From positions 434,001-498,000 of the forward strand of contig NZ_FXSZ01000002.1 of the NCBI RefSeq assembly GCF_900182575.1: 64,000 nt of DNA, in the 5' to 3' direction. The position numbers and the translations under genes are program-made. Positions 53,184 to 61,198 of this stretch are shown in pieces. The notes below the pieces were generated by a model. The model was not told the origin of the DNA. It searched no databases and was given only the letters and a program-made list of their open reading frames with translations. Within the stretch, counting starts at the first letter, position 1; each line of letters starts with the position of its first letter. The stretch comes from Solitalea koreensis (GTDB taxonomy: Bacteria; Bacteroidota; Bacteroidia; Sphingobacteriales; Sphingobacteriaceae).

Positions 53184-54377
53184 ATGAATATTCACGAGTA
53201 TCAGGGAAAATCAATTCTAAAAGGCTTTGGAGTTCGTATCCAGGAAGGTATCGTAGCCGATACTGCTGAACAAGCGGTTGAAGCAGCAAAACAGTTACAA
53301 GCTGAAACCGGCACCGGATGGTGGGTAGTGAAAGCTCAAATCCACGCAGGTGGACGCGGTAAAGGTGGCGGTGTTAAATTGGCTAAAAACCTGGATGAAG
53401 TTAAGGAAAGAGCTAGCCAAATTATCGGCATGCAATTGATTACTCCTCAAACCGGCCCTCAGGGTAAAAAAGTTAATAAGGTGTTGATCGCTCAGGATGT
53501 TTATTATCCTGGTGATACCCCAACTGCCGAATTTTACATGAGCGTTCTATTGAATCGTTCTACTGGCCGTAACATCATTATGTACTCTACAGAAGGTGGA
53601 ATGGACATTGAAGAAGTGGCAGAACACACTCCTCATTTAATCTTCAAAGAAGAAATTGATCCTAAAGTTGGACTTCAGGGATTCCAGGCCCGCAAAATCG
53701 CTTTCAATTTAGGTTTAACCGGTGAAGCGCATAAAGAAATGGTGAAATTTGTAACTGCTTTATACAAAGCGTACGAAGCAACCGATTCATCTATGTTTGA
53801 GATCAATCCTGTATTGAAAACTTCTGATAATAAGATCTTAGCCGTTGATGCGAAAGTGAATTTGGATGAGAACGCTTTGTTCCGTCATCCTGATTTAGCT
53901 GCAATGCGCGATGAAACAGAAGAAGATCCTACAGAAGTAGAAGCTGGTAAATCAAACCTTAACTATGTTAAACTTGATGGTAACGTAGGCTGTATGGTAA
54001 ATGGTGCCGGTTTAGCAATGGCAACCATGGACATCATCAAATTAGCCGGTGGTGACCCTGCTAACTTCTTGGATGTTGGTGGTACTGCAAACGCTAAAAC
54101 TGTTGAAGCTGGTTTCAAAATCATTCTTAGCGATCCAAATGTAAAAGCAATCTTAATCAATATATTCGGCGGTATCGTTCGTTGTGACCGTGTTGCTCAA
54201 GGTGTTATCGATGCTTATAATAGTATCGGAAATATTCCTGTTCCAATTATCGTTCGTTTACAAGGAACCAACGCTGTTGAAGCTAAAAAATTGATCGACG
54301 AATCAGGCTTGCAAGTTTACTCTGCAATTGAGTTTAAAGAAGCTGCTGATTTAGTTACTAAAGTATTAGCGAAATAA
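53184..54377 (+). CDS. sucC: Succinyl-CoA synthetase (ADP-forming) subunit beta
   Basis: A 397-residue TCA-cycle enzyme subunit, making succinate and ATP from succinyl-CoA. It starts MNIHEYQGKSILKGFGV, has an ATP-grasp domain with KAQIHAGGRGKGGGVKLAKN, and ends with the CoA-ligase domain (GAGLAMATMDIIKLAGGDPANFLDVGG, INIFGGIVRCDRVAQGV, IIVRLQGTNAVEAKKL). Length is normal. The sucD gene is not next to it, as is common in Bacteroidota. A large hairpin follows its stop. Confidence 0.96.
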   Translation: MNIHEYQGKSILKGFGVRIQEGIVADTAEQAVEAAKQLQAETGTGWWVVKAQIHAGGRGKGGGVKLAKNLDEVKERASQIIGMQLITPQTGPQGKKVNKVLIAQDVYYPGDTPTAEFYMSVLLNRSTGRNIIMYSTEGGMDIEEVAEHTPHLIFKEEIDPKVGLQGFQARKIAFNLGLTGEAHKEMVKFVTALYKAYEATDSSMFEINPVLKTSDNKILAVDAKVNLDENALFRHPDLAAMRDETEEDPTEVEAGKSNLNYVKLDGNVGCMVNGAGLAMATMDIIKLAGGDPANFLDVGGTANAKTVEAGFKIILSDPNVKAILINIFGGIVRCDRVAQGVIDAYNSIGNIPVPIIVRLQGTNAVEAKKLIDESGLQVYSAIEFKEAADLVTKVLAK

Positions 54378-54386
54378 TAAGGACCT

Positions 54387-54451
54387 AAAGTCCATAGACC
54401 ATAGTCCATGGTTTATAGTCACATTTCCATGGACTATGGACTATGGACTTT
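54387..54451. terminator. Long hairpin between sucC and asnS built of TCCATAG/CTATGGA repeats
   Basis: A 25-bp stem with one mismatch (left arm 54387-54411, right arm 54427-54451, 15-nt loop) followed by a T run on the plus strand. The arms are themselves repeats of TCCATAGAC/TAGTCCATGG. It likely ends the sucC transcript; the asnS reading frame would start within it if its first ATG were used. Confidence 0.8.
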
Positions 54452-54487
54452 TTAATGAAAACACACACTCAAAAAAACATAACGCAC

Positions 54488-55924
54488 ATGGCAAAAAGAG
54501 CCAAGATCAAAGAGCTTCTGAAATCAACGGCGTTTGGTACAGAAGTTACTATTAAGGGTTGGGTACGTACGTTCCGCAACAGTCAGTTTATTGCAATTAA
54601 TGATGGATCTACAATCAGCAACATTCAGGTTGTGGTTGATTTTAACAATACTGATGATGCTTTATTAAAACGTATTACTACCGGCGCGGCACTTTCTGTT
54701 ACTGGTGAGTTGGTGGAATCTCTGGGTAAAGGGCAAACAGTAGAAATTAAAGCTAAACAGGTTGAAATTTTAGGTGATTGTGATGCGGAAAAATTCCCAT
54801 TGCAACCTAAAAAACACAGTCTGGAGTTTTTGCGTGAAATCGCTCATTTGCGTTTCCGCACTAACACTTTCAATGCAGTTTTTAAAGTTCGGCATGCACT
54901 TGCATTTGCGGTACATAAGTTCTTTAATGATCGCGGGTTTGTGTACATGCACACTCCAATCATTACAGGTTCTGATGCTGAAGGAGCCGGAGAAATGTTC
55001 CGTGTTTCTACGTTAGAACTAGGCAATCCGCCAAGAACTGATGATGGTGCCATCAATTTCAAAGAAGATTTCTTCGGAAAAGAAACTAATCTAACCGTTT
55101 CCGGACAGTTAGAAGCCGAATTGGCAGCAATGGCTTTTGGTGAAGTTTATACTTTCGGTCCTACTTTCCGTGCGGAAAATTCAAACACAACCCGTCACTT
55201 GGCTGAGTTCTGGATGATTGAGCCAGAAGTTGCTTTCAATGATTTGGTTGATAACATGGATTTGGCAGAAGACCTGCTTAAATACGTGATCAAATATGCA
55301 ATGGAAAACTGTGCTGAAGAGCTGGAATTCCTGAAAACACGTTTATTGGAAGAGGAAAAACAAAAACCTCAAACAGAACGCAGCGAACTGGATTTGTTAG
55401 CTAAGTTGAATTTCTGTTTAGATAATGAATTTGAGCGCGTTACGTACACCGAAGCAATTGAAATTTTGAAGAATTCAAAAGCTAATCAGAAGAAGCAATT
55501 CAAATATTTAATTGAAGATTGGGGCGCCGACCTTCAATCAGAACATGAACGTTACCTGGTTGAAAAACACTTTAAAAAACCGGTGATCTTAACTGATTAT
55601 CCAAAAGATATTAAAGCGTTCTACATGCGTCAAAATGAAGATGGCAAGACAGTTCGTGCTATGGACATCCTGTTCCCAGGCATTGGTGAAATTGTTGGAG
55701 GTTCACAACGTGAAGAGCGTTTAGAGCTGTTGGAAAAACGTATGCAAGAAATGCATATTCCTGCTGAAGAAATGTACTGGTACTTGGATACCCGTCGCTT
55801 TGGTTCTGCTCCGCATGCAGGCTTCGGTTTAGGTTTTGAACGTTTGGTATTATTCGTTACCGGTATGACCAACATCCGCGATGTAATTCCTTTCCCACGT
55901 ACACCGAAGAATGCTGAATTTTAA
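54488..55924 (+). CDS. asnS: Asparaginyl-tRNA synthetase
   Basis: The start is the ATG at 54488 (MAKRAKIKELLKSTAFGTEV); an upstream ATG at 54443 lies in the sucC terminator stem. The 478-residue class IIb enzyme charges tRNA-Asn. It has an N-terminal OB-fold (TIKGWVRTFRNSQFIAINDG), the Asn-type motif GSDAEGAGEMFRV, motif 2 PTFRAENSNTTRHLAEFWMIEPEVAF, and motif 3 GFGLGFERLVLFVTGM followed by NIRDVIPFPR. Length is normal. It has its own terminator. Confidence 0.97.
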   Translation: MAKRAKIKELLKSTAFGTEVTIKGWVRTFRNSQFIAINDGSTISNIQVVVDFNNTDDALLKRITTGAALSVTGELVESLGKGQTVEIKAKQVEILGDCDAEKFPLQPKKHSLEFLREIAHLRFRTNTFNAVFKVRHALAFAVHKFFNDRGFVYMHTPIITGSDAEGAGEMFRVSTLELGNPPRTDDGAINFKEDFFGKETNLTVSGQLEAELAAMAFGEVYTFGPTFRAENSNTTRHLAEFWMIEPEVAFNDLVDNMDLAEDLLKYVIKYAMENCAEELEFLKTRLLEEEKQKPQTERSELDLLAKLNFCLDNEFERVTYTEAIEILKNSKANQKKQFKYLIEDWGADLQSEHERYLVEKHFKKPVILTDYPKDIKAFYMRQNEDGKTVRAMDILFPGIGEIVGGSQREERLELLEKRMQEMHIPAEEMYWYLDTRRFGSAPHAGFGLGFERLVLFVTGMTNIRDVIPFPRTPKNAEF

Positions 55925-55950
55925 AAAAATAAAAGATTAAAGTATAAGGC

Positions 55951-55984
55951 AAAAAGCTGTTCCATTGTAGAACAGCTTTTTTTA
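55951..55984 (+). terminator. Terminator after asnS
   Basis: A 12-bp perfect stem AAAAAGCTGTTC/GAACAGCTTTTT with a 7-nt loop and a T run. Confidence 0.88.
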
Positions 55985-56093
55985 TAGAAATAGAGTTTAA
56001 AGCGAAGAATTACAAAGTGGTTTCCACGATTTTAAGTCGTGCCTCCACTAACTGAGTTGCAATGAGCAGCCTCCTTCTACACCATAATCCAAC

Positions 56094-56120
56094 AGGCCCG
56101 AATCTTTAAGATTCGGGCCT
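56094..56120. terminator. GC-rich hairpin downstream of the minus-strand lipoprotein gene
   Basis: Perfect 13-bp arms AGGCCCGAATCTT/AAGATTCGGGCCT with a one-base spacer. It lies 29 bp past the stop at 56150. The T-tract is weak on the minus side, so it may work as an RNA-stabilising stem. Confidence 0.55.
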
Positions 56121-56149
56121 TCTAAAATCTTATTTATTTAAGTAGAAAA

Positions 56150-56713
56150 TTACAAACCTACATTTGCAGTATACTTAATAACTGCAGTGCAGTGTAGAGG
56201 CTCAGTTGTAGCACGACGAGTTGCACCAGATACCCTTACGTAAAAGTTTGAAGCCGAAAAATAATCTTTCAAATCAATAGTACTGTTTACTGGAATCTCT
56301 AATCTGGAAGCTGTAGTAGTAGGATTTGAAGCTACTTCGGCAAGAGTAACAAAGTTTGTATTGGTATTTGATGAAAGCTCTACTTTTACATTTTGTAAAG
56401 CAGAAAAATCATTATCCCTTATTATAGCGGTGTTTAATTCTAATACACAAGATGTAATTTTCAATGATCTTATATTATTCACCCCAAATTTCTCTCCGGC
56501 ACTTGCTTTAATCAGTGCATTTACATCCATTGCGGTAGAACCTGTGGTAACCGCAACACTACCTTGAGCTGTTTTCGGAATATCAAATGTAAGGGTCGAC
56601 ATACTCAAATTCACATCAGCTGTTACTAAGTCTTTAACTTTCTCGCAACTAGAAGTTGTTAATCCTATAATGGTTAACAGGGCAATGGAGGCAATTTTAA
56701 ATTGTTTTAGCAT
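56150..56713 (-). CDS. Small exported lipoprotein of unknown function
   Basis: The start at 56713 (MLKQFKIASIALLTIIGLTTSSC) yields a lipoprotein signal with lipobox Cys23; a longer frame of 32 upstream codons is AT-rich and unlikely. The 187-residue product has a Ser/Thr-rich, strand-rich mature part (VNLSMSTLTFDIPKTAQGS, SLKITSCVLELNTAII, LEIPVNSTIDLKDYF, FYVRVSGATRRATTEPLHC). It resembles small adhesin-like or hypothetical Bacteroidota lipoproteins. It is in a single-gene unit. No function can be assigned. Confidence 0.8.
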   Translation of the reverse strand: MLKQFKIASIALLTIIGLTTSSCEKVKDLVTADVNLSMSTLTFDIPKTAQGSVAVTTGSTAMDVNALIKASAGEKFGVNNIRSLKITSCVLELNTAIIRDNDFSALQNVKVELSSNTNTNFVTLAEVASNPTTTASRLEIPVNSTIDLKDYFSASNFYVRVSGATRRATTEPLHCTAVIKYTANVGL

Positions 56714-56920
56714 CGTTTTAATTTTAAAGAGTAAGTTTTTTATGTTTAAGGTTGCAAAAATAATTTTATAAATTAATAAAATATCCAATGATAAACTATT
56801 AAAAAGCAAAAGGAATAAAAATTCCTTTTAAGAATTACAAACCGGCCATTCAGCTTCTAAATCAAAACTGTTGACCTATCGCCCATGGACTAAAGACTGA
56901 TTTCCTTATCTTTACTTATC

Positions 56921-57535
56921 ATGTTATTAAAAATCTACCCAGAAAACCCGAATCCCAAAGCGATAGAACAAGTGGTGGCTTGCCTTAAAAAAGGTGGAGT
57001 GATCATCTACCCTACTGATACCGTTTACGGAATGGGTTGCGACATTACCAATCATAAGGCTATTGAACGCATTTGCCAGATTAAAGGTATTAAACCTGAG
57101 AAAGCCAATCTTTCTTTCATCTGTTATGATTTAAGTCACTTGGCTCAGTATACCAAACCCGTTGACACTGTAATTTTCAGAATGCTTAAAAGTCATTTAC
57201 CGGGTCCGTTTACCTTTATTTTTAATGCCAGCAGTCTGGTACCTAAGCTACTGAACAGTAAAAAGAAAACTGTGGGTATTCGTGTACCTGATAATGACAT
57301 AGCCCGTGAAATTGTAAACCAGTTGGGTAATCCTATTGTATCAACTTCTATTCATGATGAAGATGAGATCATAGAATATTCTACGGATCCGGAATTGATT
57401 TATGAGAAATATCAAGATTTGGTAGATATAGTAATTGACGGTGGTTATGGGGATAACGAAGCCTCTACCGTAGTGGATTGTACCAGTGATCCGATTGAGG
57501 TTATTCGTCAGGGAAAAGGAATATTAGAAGGATAA
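56921..57535 (+). CDS. Sua5/YciO/YrdC family protein
   Basis: A 204-residue protein of the YrdC fold (PF01300), whose members make threonylcarbamoyl-AMP for the t6A modification of ANN-decoding tRNAs, or are related YciO proteins of unclear role. Motifs are GVIIYPTDTVYGMGCDI, KANLSFICYDLSHLAQYTKP, LPGPFTFIFNAS, VGIRVPDND and STVVDCTSDPIEVIRQGKG. At this size and with these motifs it is of the YciO-like type, so it may not be the only TsaC of the genome. The GH9 gene follows on the same strand. Confidence 0.9.
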   Translation: MLLKIYPENPNPKAIEQVVACLKKGGVIIYPTDTVYGMGCDITNHKAIERICQIKGIKPEKANLSFICYDLSHLAQYTKPVDTVIFRMLKSHLPGPFTFIFNASSLVPKLLNSKKKTVGIRVPDNDIAREIVNQLGNPIVSTSIHDEDEIIEYSTDPELIYEKYQDLVDIVIDGGYGDNEASTVVDCTSDPIEVIRQGKGILEG

Positions 57536-57584
57536 TTTTCGATGATGGAATCAGGATAAATTGATAACATTAACAGATTTATAT

Positions 57585-59387
57585 ATGTATTTTAAAAGGA
57601 CCACTTTATTATTCTGTTTGTTATTATTTCTAGCCTCCTTTAAACCGGAAAACAATTCCTGGATACGCATTAATCAATTGGGTTATATTCCCAATGGAAT
57701 AAAAGTAGCAGTTTGGGTGAGTAAAGAAAACGTATCCATCACCAAATTTCAGCTAGTTGATTCAGCAACACAGAAAGTTGTATTTACAGCAAAATCCGGC
57801 AAAGCATTCGGTAGTTACGGCCCTTTTACTCAATCCTATCGATTAAACTTTTCTACTTTCAAACAACCGGGAACCTATTATTTGAAAATGGGAGAAACTG
57901 AATCTCCAGTTTTTAAAATTGCTGCAAATGCGTATGCAGGCACGGCAGATTTTGCCCTACGATACATGCGCCAACAACGCAGCGGCTTTAATCCTTACCT
58001 TAAAGATTCTTGTCATACTACTGACGGTTACACCATGTACGGCCCGATGCCGGATACTACTCTCATCAATGTTTACGGTGGCTGGCATGATGCTTCTGAC
58101 TATTTACAATACTCAACAACTTCGGCCAATGCAACCTATCACCTGTTAGCAGCTTACCGAGATTTCCCTACTGTATTTACGGATCGTTACCTTACCAATG
58201 GCCTGGAGGGTAACAACGGCATTGCAGATATTTTAGACGAAGCAAAATGGGGATTGGATTGGTTGTTAAAAATGCATCCCAAAAAAGACTGGTTGTTTAA
58301 TCAAATTGCCGATGATCGAGATCATCAAGGAGTACGTTTACCTACGCTGGACTCAATTGATTATGGACTAGGTAAAGCCAAAGGCCGACCAGTATATTTT
58401 GCAACCGGGCAACCACAGGGTTTAGGAAAATTTAAAAACCGATCAACCGGAGTAGCGTCTACTGCAGGAAAATTTGCCAGTGCATTTGCGTTAGCTGCCC
58501 AACTCTATAGTAAAGATTCTTCACGCTATTCTTTATTCAGAAGCAAAGCATTATCCTCCTATCAGTTGGGGTTGGCTAAACCAGGCGTTTGTCAAACAGC
58601 ACCCAACCGGGCTCCTTATTTTTATGAGGAAGAAAATTGGACGGACGATATGGAACTCGCAGCGGCCGCTTTATTTCAACTTACCGGTGAAAAAAAATAC
58701 GCTGACCAATCGTTAAAATATAGTTTGGGAGAAAAAGTTACGCTATGGATGGGAGCTGATACTGCAAGACATTATCAATGGTATCCGTTTCACAACTTTG
58801 GGCATTATGAATTGGCAAAAACTTCAGATTCTAAAAACAAGGCTGAATTAATCGGGTATTATAAACAGGGTATTGATCGCGTTTGGCAAAAGGCAAAAAA
58901 CAATGCTTTTTATCGCGGTGTGCCATTCATTTGGTGTTCCAACAACCTAACAACCTCATTTGTCATACAATGTTATTTGTACCGTAGTATCAGCAGTGAC
59001 AAGCAATATGCTGAATTAGAGCAAGCCAATATCGATTGGCTTTTTGGCTGCAACCCATGGGGAACCAGTATGGTTTATGGCCTCCCTCAAAATGGTGATA
59101 CTCCAACTGATCCACATTCGGCTTTTACGCATCTGAAAAAATATCCAATAAATGGTGGATTAGTCGACGGGCCGGTTTATGGATCCATCTACAAAAATCT
59201 CATCGGAATAAAATTGAATGAACCCGACGAGTATGCTGAATTCCAATCCAACCTGGTGGTTTATCATGATGACTATGGTGATTATAGTACCAACGAACCC
59301 ACAATGGACGGAACAGCCTCTCTGATCTACCTGTTGGCGGCAAAAGAAAATGAATCCCGGGAGGTGATTAAACCAAAAAAGCAGTAG
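57585..59387 (+). CDS. Glycoside hydrolase family 9 (cellulase/endoglucanase-like) with N-terminal Ig-like domain
   Basis: The ATG at 57585 starts a signal peptide (LLFCLLLFLASFKPE) and a 600-residue product. A CelD_N-type Ig-like domain (WIRINQLGYIPNGIKVAVWV) precedes the GH9 barrel. The catalytic base/nucleophile region is GGWHDASDY with Asp169 and Asp172, and the acid is Glu571 in NEPTMDGTASL. Further motifs are WFGCNPW-like (WLFGCNPWGTS) and QWYPFHNFGHYELA. It ends KPKKQ at a TAG that follows a slippery A AAA AAG; a -1 shift there would fuse it to the CE4 domain downstream (833 residues in total). GH9 enzymes cut beta-1,4 glucans; the exact substrate is not known. Confidence 0.93.
   Translation: MYFKRTTLLFCLLLFLASFKPENNSWIRINQLGYIPNGIKVAVWVSKENVSITKFQLVDSATQKVVFTAKSGKAFGSYGPFTQSYRLNFSTFKQPGTYYLKMGETESPVFKIAANAYAGTADFALRYMRQQRSGFNPYLKDSCHTTDGYTMYGPMPDTTLINVYGGWHDASDYLQYSTTSANATYHLLAAYRDFPTVFTDRYLTNGLEGNNGIADILDEAKWGLDWLLKMHPKKDWLFNQIADDRDHQGVRLPTLDSIDYGLGKAKGRPVYFATGQPQGLGKFKNRSTGVASTAGKFASAFALAAQLYSKDSSRYSLFRSKALSSYQLGLAKPGVCQTAPNRAPYFYEEENWTDDMELAAAALFQLTGEKKYADQSLKYSLGEKVTLWMGADTARHYQWYPFHNFGHYELAKTSDSKNKAELIGYYKQGIDRVWQKAKNNAFYRGVPFIWCSNNLTTSFVIQCYLYRSISSDKQYAELEQANIDWLFGCNPWGTSMVYGLPQNGDTPTDPHSAFTHLKKYPINGGLVDGPVYGSIYKNLIGIKLNEPDEYAEFQSNLVVYHDDYGDYSTNEPTMDGTASLIYLLAAKENESREVIKPKKQ
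59359..59381 (+). promoter_or_regulatory. Candidate programmed -1 frameshift site: SD-like GGGAGGTGATT and slippery A AAA AAG
   Basis: The SD-like GGAGGTGAT (59360-59368) matches the complement of the 16S 3' end. The core GGAGG ends 10 nt before the heptamer A AAA AAG (59375-59381), which is in the zero frame of the GH9 gene (CCA AAA AAG CAG TAG). A -1 slip continues at GCA GTA GTT into the deacetylase frame. This is the geometry of the E. coli dnaX site. A downstream hairpin is not obvious. Confidence 0.6.
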
Positions 59388-60085
59388 TTGATTCATATGG
59401 AGCTATCATACGCGGTGACACTTCCAAAAAACAAATAGCCCTGGTTTTTACCGGTGATGAGTTTGCCGATGGTTCAGAATTCATCCTCAATACGTTAAAA
59501 AAACAAGCTATTCATGCTTCCTTTTTCTTAACCGGTAAATTTTACAGCAATCCGGCTTTTGCTTCCATTATTCAAAGAATGAAAAAAGAAGGGCATTATT
59601 TGGGAGCTCATTCTGACCAGCATTTGTTGTATTGTGATTGGACCAAACGCGACAGTCTGTTAGTTACTCATGAGCAATTTACGACCGATTTAAAAGCCAA
59701 CTATAAGCGCATGGCACAACTGGGCATTACGAAAACCGATGCGCCCTATTTCCTTCCACCCTATGAATGGTATAATACCAAGATAGCCGAATGGACAAAA
59801 GAACTGGGATTACAATTAGTTAACTTTTCTCCCGGAACCCGTTCAACTGCTGATTATACCTGGCCAGAAATGGGCCTAAGGTACCGTTCATCTGATGAAA
59901 TTTACCGTTCAATTATCGATTATGAAACGAAAAATCCGCAGGGATTAAATGGGTATATCTTACTCCTTCACATCGGTACGGATCCGAGAAGAACGGATAA
60001 ATTTCATTTACAATTGGATAAACTGTTAAAAGAACTAAAAAGCAGAGGTTATACATTTTTTAAGATAAATGAATTATTAAACTAA
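59381..60085 (+). CDS. Polysaccharide deacetylase (CE4) domain, in -1 frame after GH9
   Basis: The frame is open from 59372 to 60085, with no ATG until 59579, where the domain would already be half lost. I start at 59381, the entry by -1 frameshift (AVVDSYGAIIRGDTSKKQIA). The NodB/CE4 motifs are all present: motif 1 VFTGDEFADG, motif 2 HSDQH, motif 3 FLPPYEWYN, and motif 5 LLLHIGTDPR. The protein would be a carbohydrate N- or O-deacetylase attached to the GH9 enzyme. Whether it is expressed by frameshifting, as a separate protein from a non-ATG start, or is the result of an indel cannot be settled from this sequence. Confidence 0.7.
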   Translation, partial: AVVDSYGAIIRGDTSKKQIALVFTGDEFADGSEFILNTLKKQAIHASFFLTGKFYSNPAFASIIQRMKKEGHYLGAHSDQHLLYCDWTKRDSLLVTHEQFTTDLKANYKRMAQLGITKTDAPYFLPPYEWYNTKIAEWTKELGLQLVNFSPGTRSTADYTWPEMGLRYRSSDEIYRSIIDYETKNPQGLNGYILLLHIGTDPRRTDKFHLQLDKLLKELKSRGYTFFKINELLN

Positions 60086-60144
60086 ATGCTATAAAGTTGG
60101 TTTATCTTTAAACCACATTAATTTGTATCTAAAATAAAACGCTC

Positions 60145-60465
60145 ATGGTAAAAGTAGCATTATTGGCAAGGCTGGAAGCTAAACCAGGTAAAGAAAAAGA
60201 ATTAGCCGATTTTCTTGAAAGTGCCTTCCCCCTTGCATTAGCCGAACCCGATACCATTAGTTGGTATGCAATACAACTAACACCATCTACTTTTGGTATT
60301 TTTGATACTTTCCCGCATGAAGAAGGTCGTAAAGCTCATCTTGAAGGTAAAATTGCTGCTGCTTTAATGGCAAATGCATCCAAATTATTGAGCCAACCAC
60401 CGGTAATAGAACATGTAAATATAATAGCTGCAAAACAACCCATTCAAGCTAAACAATGGCATTAG
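60145..60465 (+). CDS. Antibiotic biosynthesis monooxygenase (ABM) domain protein
   Basis: A 106-residue small protein with the dimeric alpha/beta-barrel ABM fold (PF03992): KVALLARLEAKPGKEKELADFLESAFPLALAEPDTISWYAIQL and FGIFDTFPHEEGRKAHLEGKIAAALMANASKL. Such proteins act as small oxygenases or as stress-related quinol/haem handlers, so the function is open. The next gene starts 10 bp before its stop. Confidence 0.88.
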   Translation: MVKVALLARLEAKPGKEKELADFLESAFPLALAEPDTISWYAIQLTPSTFGIFDTFPHEEGRKAHLEGKIAAALMANASKLLSQPPVIEHVNIIAAKQPIQAKQWH

Positions 60466-61007
60466 AACCAGAATTAAAAGAAGCGATTCTAAATTTATCG
60501 GCTAAGGATAGAGATAAGTTGTTGCTTCGACTTATTACCAAAGACAAAAAACTAACAAAACAATTACAACATCAATTACTCGATGGACCAGAAAGTCTGG
60601 ATAGAAAACGCGAGGAGGTTAGTAATACCATAAATGAACATATTAATCGAATTGGTAATTACCATCCTCCTCGTGTTTTTTTAAGTAACCTGCGTGAATG
60701 GAGTGCATTGATAAGTGAATATGCTTCCATAACGAAAGACAAATACGGTGAGATGGAATTGAGGTTGTTTCTACTTGAAAAAATACAAGAATTTGGCGCC
60801 GACTATTTGGTTAACCTTAGCGAAAAAAATGAAAAACTGGCGAGTTACGTTGCCGGAAGAATCAAACAAATTTTACCCATCTACCATAAACTTCACGAGG
60901 ATTTTCAATTTGATTTCAGAGAGCGATTGAACAATGTGCTTTCCTTTGCTCGTTCTTCAGTAGTTTATTATTACGCGAAGGAACTAGGGTTTCCGAAGGA
61001 GGTTTAG
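60456..61007 (+). CDS. Conserved hypothetical protein
   Basis: A 183-residue, mainly helical cytoplasmic protein. It is rich in charged residues (EAILNLSAKDRDKLLLRLIT, REEVSNTINEHINRIGNYHP, FLSNLREWSALISEYASITKDKYGE), with no signal peptide, membrane segment or known motif. It overlaps the ABM gene by 10 bp, so the two are translationally coupled and probably act in the same process. I do not recognise the family; homologues appear to be typical of Bacteroidota, from memory. Confidence 0.8.
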   Translation: MALEPELKEAILNLSAKDRDKLLLRLITKDKKLTKQLQHQLLDGPESLDRKREEVSNTINEHINRIGNYHPPRVFLSNLREWSALISEYASITKDKYGEMELRLFLLEKIQEFGADYLVNLSEKNEKLASYVAGRIKQILPIYHKLHEDFQFDFRERLNNVLSFARSSVVYYYAKELGFPKEV

Positions 61008-61198
61008 GAAATTTCTTATGGCCAGCATTTCGATTTCGAAAGTGCTCCCTCTAATGTAGGTCCATATCAGATTTAATATTTATTTTTTTAGAAATAACAC
61101 TATGAACTAATTTTATTAACTGATTATAAGAGGCATTAGTATCATGAAGCAAATTTTATTTAATGACATCGTTATACCGACCTAGTTTAAATAACTGT

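Noticed and set aside
54443..54487. Upstream ATG of asnS as the true start
   Set aside because: It lies inside the stem of the sucC terminator hairpin; the standard AsnRS N-terminus starts at 54488.
59397..59438. ATG at 59397 as a start for the CE4 protein after the SD-like sequence
   Set aside because: It is in the GH9 frame and meets a TAG after 13 codons, so it cannot make the deacetylase.
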